In this document: positions 60,150 through 64,000 of the stretch, piece by piece
Layout: every line of letters starts with the position of its first letter
Position numbering within the stretch: the first letter of the stretch is position 1
Source: Lacibacter sp. H407
GTDB lineage: Bacteria; Bacteroidota; Bacteroidia; Chitinophagales; Chitinophagaceae
Direction of reading: 5' to 3'
DNA length: 64,000 nucleotides
NCBI RefSeq assembly: GCF_037892605.1
Contig: NZ_JBBKTU010000001.1
Location: 372,001-436,000, forward strand
Position numbers and translations under genes: made by a program
The notes under the pieces: generated by a model
Database searches by the model: none
Told to the model about the DNA's origin: nothing
What the model saw: only the letters and a program-made list of their open reading frames with translations

Positions 60150-61067
60150 CTATTCAATTCCCCGCTCTGCATCAGTACCATAAACAAAATAGACCCCTCT
60201 ATTAAAACCACCTGAAGACGTTGCTCTTGTTTGAATAAAGTTGCATAAGTTAATTCCATCACAGTTTAAATTAAATAGAATTGAACCAGGCTCCATATCT
60301 AGGTATCTAATTGCAAAATCTCTATATGTAAGCACCCCTTCCAGTGCAATATTAAATGCAAACACCAGTTTGCTGGAACTACGTTCAACAATCCTGAGAT
60401 TTCTAAGAATGCTGTTAGTTATAGTGTTTCCATTATTTTTTATACCTCTCACCAAGTGTAAACGGTGGCCTTCAAAAGTCACTCTTATTTCTGTGCCAAG
60501 TGCTTCAGCCGTGCCTGCCGTTACAGTTCTACCCCCTGCTGTAAATAAGCTTTGAAATAATATTCTTGCATTTTGCTGAAGGTTTAATGTAAAAGTGCTT
60601 TCATCTGTACCAAGAAGCGATGGACGTATTAACCTCACTGTTCGGTTGCCGGCAGCAGCAGACGGACTGATCGTTAACTCAAAATAAATCCAGGATTTTT
60701 GAGTAGATAATCCCCTACCATCTACTCCTTTCGAAATAATTCTTGACAGTGTAACTCCTGTTCCGCTCACAACAATCCTATTTGTAAGATCTAACCAGTC
60801 TTTTTGTGCAATGAGTAAAATTAATTTTTCTGAAGTTGAACCAAAAGCAGTAAATGCATTAACAGTATTACCAGAACCTGTAATACGATAATTGCGATCG
60901 AACGGGCCTACCACTTCTCCTGTAGAAGTATAATACGGCCGTTTCACAATCTGATGACTTTCCGGAGTTCCGCTTGCAAAAGCCTGCCGGGAGTATAAAG
61001 ACTGAGCGTTGACATAACTGCAGGTAAATGAGAATATAGACAAGATCAAAATAATTCGCTGTTTCAT
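60150..61067 (-). CDS. Secreted protein of unknown function
   Basis: This 305-residue protein has a signal peptide (MKQRIILILSIFSFTCSYVNAQ). The rest is beta-rich with repeated Ser/Thr segments, for example NRIVVSGTGVTLSRIISKG and IYFELTISPSAAAGNRTVRL, which look like immunoglobulin-like or IPT-type sandwiches, but I cannot name the family. Two cysteines in NLNCDGINLCNF near the C-terminus could pair. It is the last gene of a minus-strand cluster of exported proteins, 25 bases after the 184-residue gene. Confidence 0.6.
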   Translation of the reverse strand: MKQRIILILSIFSFTCSYVNAQSLYSRQAFASGTPESHQIVKRPYYTSTGEVVGPFDRNYRITGSGNTVNAFTAFGSTSEKLILLIAQKDWLDLTNRIVVSGTGVTLSRIISKGVDGRGLSTQKSWIYFELTISPSAAAGNRTVRLIRPSLLGTDESTFTLNLQQNARILFQSLFTAGGRTVTAGTAEALGTEIRVTFEGHRLHLVRGIKNNGNTITNSILRNLRIVERSSSKLVFAFNIALEGVLTYRDFAIRYLDMEPGSILFNLNCDGINLCNFIQTRATSSGGFNRGVYFVYGTDAERGIE

Positions 61068-61092
61068 ACAAAGTGATTTAGGGATTTAGAAA

Positions 61093-61647
61093 TTAACCAC
61101 CAATGTTTATGCATTGATTACGTACTGTTAAAACTGCTGTTACTTGTCTATTACCAATTTGAATACTGCCGGTAAATACTTTGCCTCCATTTGGTATGGT
61201 TGCAGATAATTCCCGCAATGGAATATCTGTTGTTAAAATACCCGACTTTAGATACAGACTGGTTGCCAGACGGCCGGTTGTAGGATTAAGAAATCCCCCA
61301 AATGTGGTTACTACTCCTGTATTTGATCTTACAATCATTGGCGTTAAATCAATCTTTGAACAGGTTATTAGCTGAGGTATTAATGGTGCGCCTGTATAAG
61401 TAGTTATTACATCTGATGTGGTTTCATGTACAACCATCGTTAATGTGGCCATTGCTGTATAAACATCGCAAGACCCCGGTCTATTCTTGATATAATCAAA
61501 AATATAGCGGTACTCTGCCTTTGCAAGAGTAGAACAGTCGAACACAGTTTTCAACAACCTGCTTGACTCAGAAGTTAAAGTAGGGGTTTGTGCATGCAAT
61601 TGCATACTTGCAATTACTAAAGTAATAGAAAAGAATACTTTTTTCAT
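61093..61647 (-). CDS. Secreted protein of unknown function
   Basis: This 184-residue protein has a signal peptide (MKKVFFSITLVIASMQLHAQ) and no domain I recognise. Four cysteines are present in the mature part (VFDCST, GSCDVY, ITCSKID, NQCINIGG), which could form two disulfides in the periplasm or outside the cell. Short beta-strand segments dominate. It lies between the SGNH hydrolase gene (195 bases upstream) and another secreted protein gene, so it probably shares their function or regulation. Confidence 0.6.
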   Translation of the reverse strand: MKKVFFSITLVIASMQLHAQTPTLTSESSRLLKTVFDCSTLAKAEYRYIFDYIKNRPGSCDVYTAMATLTMVVHETTSDVITTYTGAPLIPQLITCSKIDLTPMIVRSNTGVVTTFGGFLNPTTGRLATSLYLKSGILTTDIPLRELSATIPNGGKVFTGSIQIGNRQVTAVLTVRNQCINIGG

Positions 61648-61795
61648 AATACTGTTTTAATTTGATGAAATTGTAGAATTGTATAAAGCAGAAAATAGTT
61701 ATGCTATCATTTCACATTATAACAACTGTTTACTTGTTACAACTGACAGCGATCACAATAGTTTTTATTCATAATAGGTGTTATCCCATCTAAAT

Positions 61796-61850
61796 ATGCA
61801 ATTGATACCACAGGTATAAAACCTGTAAAATTTCAGTTTGTATCAAAAAT
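61796..61850 (-). pseudogene. Degenerate copy of the 3' end of the barrel gene
   Basis: This 55-base stretch matches 63494-63548, the last codons of the barrel gene, at 48 of 55 positions by hand count. Read on the minus strand in the same frame it gives FDTN, a stop, then NFTGFIPVVSIA, against FDKNWKFTGFIPVVSIA in the intact gene; the Trp codon has become TGA. The stop codon of the SGNH gene lies inside it. It looks like the remnant of a tandem duplication. Confidence 0.65.
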
Positions 61851-63432
61851 TCAAATTCTGCAACTTACTCGGATCAATGTTAAGTTTAACAGGATCTAAA
61901 GCTACTCTGTACTTCAACAGACTATTTGTTAGCTGAGATTGGGTTGACATAATTGTGGTTAATTTTGATACCATTGCTTTAAACTCCATTTCTGCTATGG
62001 CTTTTTCTTTTGCCGCAGCAATTGCCCTCGCCTTTGCATCCGCAATAAACGCTGTATGTACATTCGTAATACTTGTTAAAAGCTGATTATATAATTTATC
62101 TCTGTAAATTTCCCTGAAGCCTGTAGCATTTGGGTGCATGGTACCAAACTTATCGCCCTGCCTTGCAAGTGACTGGGAGAGAGAGTTTACATAACCTTCG
62201 CAATTGCAGATTCCATTTCGCAAAGCTTCATTAGATACATCCACAAAATCCCACCCGTGCAATGCAGCAGCTACCGCAACAGCTTTATTCAACGGAGCCA
62301 AAAACCGATCATAAATAAATTTCCAGTCTGTTTCGTTTAAATTATTCTCGGCTGTCCAGCAAAGTCGTTTGTCGGAAACAATTCCAGGCATACAAAAATT
62401 CGCATCAAAGCCCCCGCCTGGTAAAGGATTACCAGTTATTACATTGGGATAGTTAAACCAAACAACTCTTCCAACGTCTACTTTTGATTGCAGATAAGTC
62501 TTAAACAAAAGGAAATTATCCGGAAGACGTGTAAATGCAGTTTGTACTCTAGACATTAACTCCTGATCATTTTTAAACTCTGAAAAAACAGAAGTTAATC
62601 CCTGCACAACAACATCTCCAAATCCCAAATCATTTCCACCTCCGTCAGATAATAAAATATCCAAACCATCATAACCTTTGGCCCTTAACCAAGCTGTTAC
62701 AAGATCAACCTGTAAACCTTGCTTGGTTCCTGCAGAAGGGTTTTTCTCATCTTTTAATTGAGCATTCTGATAAAAGTCTGTAAGTTTCGCACCACTGCAT
62801 GTAACATTGATATAATCAATTTCAATACGTTTACGTTCTACTTTCAATTTCCGCACAGCCAACTCACCTCCGCCATTTGCAGAACGATGACAAGGATCAT
62901 TCAACCATGCACTGCCTTTAGCACCTTCGCCAGACGCATACGAATCTCCCAATAAAGCGATCGTTAATGGCCTTGGCATAACAAAACTCAATACTCTTCC
63001 ATTGCTGATGGTTAAGGAACTGGTGGCACCTGAAGGGGTGTGCGTTCGAGCCCATGAATAAAACAGCTTTGTACCTTTTGAAAAAACTCTTTCTCTTGAA
63101 TTGATAGCCGGCCTCCCACTATGCGGGAAGATGACCACAGCTTCAACCTTTCCATCAATAACAGCACCAACCTGTGTAGTAACTGATTCAAAATACTTAG
63201 TGGGATCCCGACGGGCAAGATCAAATGCATTAGCGACAGCAATAGAATCTGTACCATACACTACACTGATGCGCACCTGAGAAACCGAAAGACCTCTTAA
63301 ATCAACAATAGCCGAAGCAAAACGCTCACCAGGTGCCAGAGGAGCTTTCAAAGAAGTAAAGAACTGCGCATGCACACTTTGATAAAATAAGAATGCTGCT
63401 AAAAATAAAACAGGCATTGTAAGCTTGTTCAT
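61843..63432 (-). CDS. Secreted SGNH/GDSL hydrolase
   Basis: This 529-residue protein has a signal peptide (MNKLTMPVLFLAAFLFYQSVHAQ), an N-terminal beta-rich region and a SGNH esterase domain. Block I is GDSYASGEG near residue 160 with the nucleophile Ser; the GGGNDLGFGD motif gives the oxyanion Asn (block III) and TMHPNATGF gives the catalytic His with the preceding residues (block V). A helical, alanine-rich tail (AKARAIAAAKEKAIAEMEFK) closes it. It probably cleaves an ester outside the cell, such as an acyl or acetyl group on a glycan. Its stop codon lies in the barrel remnant. Confidence 0.85.
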   Translation of the reverse strand: MNKLTMPVLFLAAFLFYQSVHAQFFTSLKAPLAPGERFASAIVDLRGLSVSQVRISVVYGTDSIAVANAFDLARRDPTKYFESVTTQVGAVIDGKVEAVVIFPHSGRPAINSRERVFSKGTKLFYSWARTHTPSGATSSLTISNGRVLSFVMPRPLTIALLGDSYASGEGAKGSAWLNDPCHRSANGGGELAVRKLKVERKRIEIDYINVTCSGAKLTDFYQNAQLKDEKNPSAGTKQGLQVDLVTAWLRAKGYDGLDILLSDGGGNDLGFGDVVVQGLTSVFSEFKNDQELMSRVQTAFTRLPDNFLLFKTYLQSKVDVGRVVWFNYPNVITGNPLPGGGFDANFCMPGIVSDKRLCWTAENNLNETDWKFIYDRFLAPLNKAVAVAAALHGWDFVDVSNEALRNGICNCEGYVNSLSQSLARQGDKFGTMHPNATGFREIYRDKLYNQLLTSITNVHTAFIADAKARAIAAAKEKAIAEMEFKAMVSKLTTIMSTQSQLTNSLLKYRVALDPVKLNIDPSKLQNLNF

Positions 63433-63479
63433 GGTATTATATTTTTGGGGGTTGACATTAATTTATTGTTGAGTTGGGC

Positions 63480-64000
63480 CTACCGCATTAAACATGCAAT
63501 TGATACCACCGGTATGAACCCTGTAAACTTCCAGTTCTTATCAAAAATGCCACGCATACCATAGTTCAATACCACATTACGGTTCATGCGCCAATCGCCG
63601 CCAATGGCAATGGTATTAGGCTGCACGATATTCCACTTAACAGAATTACCCACTACCTCAAATCCGTCAGGCGATTCAAATACTTTTGACAATGCTTCAA
63701 CCGGTGTACGTAAGCCTTTTCTTTCATATAAAAATTCTGCAAAAAAGGTAAAATAGGAACCTCCGTAGCGTAGGTTAAGCCCGGCCGTTAGTAATGTATT
63801 ATCTGCTACTGCAACCTGCGTTAACTCATCGCCGGTTGATGTATTACGAACTTGAAAATTCAGTTCTTCCTGATACCAGCTGTTGCGCACTAATCCGGAG
63901 AGCAGCCATTTTTTTCCCATACCAATACTGAAGTTTGCCCAGCCGGCCCATGCCGTACTTCGGTTTAACCGAAGTGATTTAAGAGACCCGCTGCTATCGG
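63480..64000 (-). CDS. Outer-membrane barrel protein, 5' part beyond the window
   Basis: The frame stays open to the window edge (first full codon GAT at 63998), so only the C-terminal 173 residues are seen. Alternating hydrophobic strands such as STAWAGWANFSIGMGKKWLL, LLTAGLNLRYGGSYFTFFAE and NVVLNYGMRGIFD indicate a beta barrel, and ATG 63920 is an internal methionine rather than the start. It lies 47 bases upstream of the SGNH gene on the same strand and heads the visible part of the exported-protein cluster. A decayed copy of its 3' end lies at 61796-61850. Confidence 0.7.
   Translation of the reverse strand, partial: DSSGSLKSLRLNRSTAWAGWANFSIGMGKKWLLSGLVRNSWYQEELNFQVRNTSTGDELTQVAVADNTLLTAGLNLRYGGSYFTFFAEFLYERKGLRTPVEALSKVFESPDGFEVVGNSVKWNIVQPNTIAIGGDWRMNRNVVLNYGMRGIFDKNWKFTGFIPVVSIACLMR

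Noticed and set aside
1-64000. tRNA or rRNA genes, prophage, plasmid or integron features
   Set aside because: I looked through all intergenic stretches and saw no cloverleaf, att-like duplication, integrase or replication gene.

Overview
The window comes from a Bacteroidota chromosome, most likely a Chitinophagaceae-type environmental bacterium. Evidence: a SusC/SusD pair, a PorT homologue with a type IX secretion (T9SS) sorting tail on another protein, a DUF1800/DUF1501 pair, TAnnTTTG (-7) promoters and no clear Shine-Dalgarno sites. There is no phage, plasmid, CRISPR, tRNA or rRNA signal. All assignments are by reading motifs; no database search was run.

Layout. 1-7755: an ABC ATPase, a cupin, a REP-associated transposase among its palindromes, alanine dehydrogenase, TsaE and a divergent copper ATPase, and RecQ. 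7811-14062: SusD/SusC and a HerA-like ATPase. 14063-14465 has no gene but holds two tandem promoter-terminator units, candidate small RNAs. 14466-25940: housekeeping and envelope genes (GroES-like, OmpR-type regulator, EngB, UbiE-PorT, a RemB/Wzi-like barrel, dihydroorotase, a MutS-like ATPase, a membrane nitrilase, ComM).

25953-47186 is a surface-polysaccharide region. The operon from 26914 to 42550 encodes glycosyltransferases, RmlC/RmlD-like and SDR sugar enzymes, two methyltransferases, two RgpF-type (rhamnan synthesis F) proteins and an ABC exporter (Wzm/Wzt). An O-antigen ligase and three more glycosyltransferases follow. Its core is visibly AT-rich (hand count 13 G+C of 60 at 38461-38520 against 30 of 60 at 24601-24660). 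The best candidate for something undescribed lies here: each RgpF protein is followed by a paralogous partner of unknown function with a shared C-terminal tail, and one RgpF protein carries a whole glycosyltransferase between its two halves.

47405-64000: a lipid-type ABC exporter, DUF983 and DUF2721 proteins, a TonB receptor with a lipoprotein, the DUF1501/DUF1800 pair, thiolase, PyrD, TerC, and a run of secreted proteins of mostly unknown function ending in a barrel protein cut by the window edge.

Several small repeat families recur: REP palindromes, a composite ACTGAT/CTTTGTG intergenic repeat, and ACTCAT/TGAGT word repeats that also appear as in-frame insertions inside copA and pyrD.
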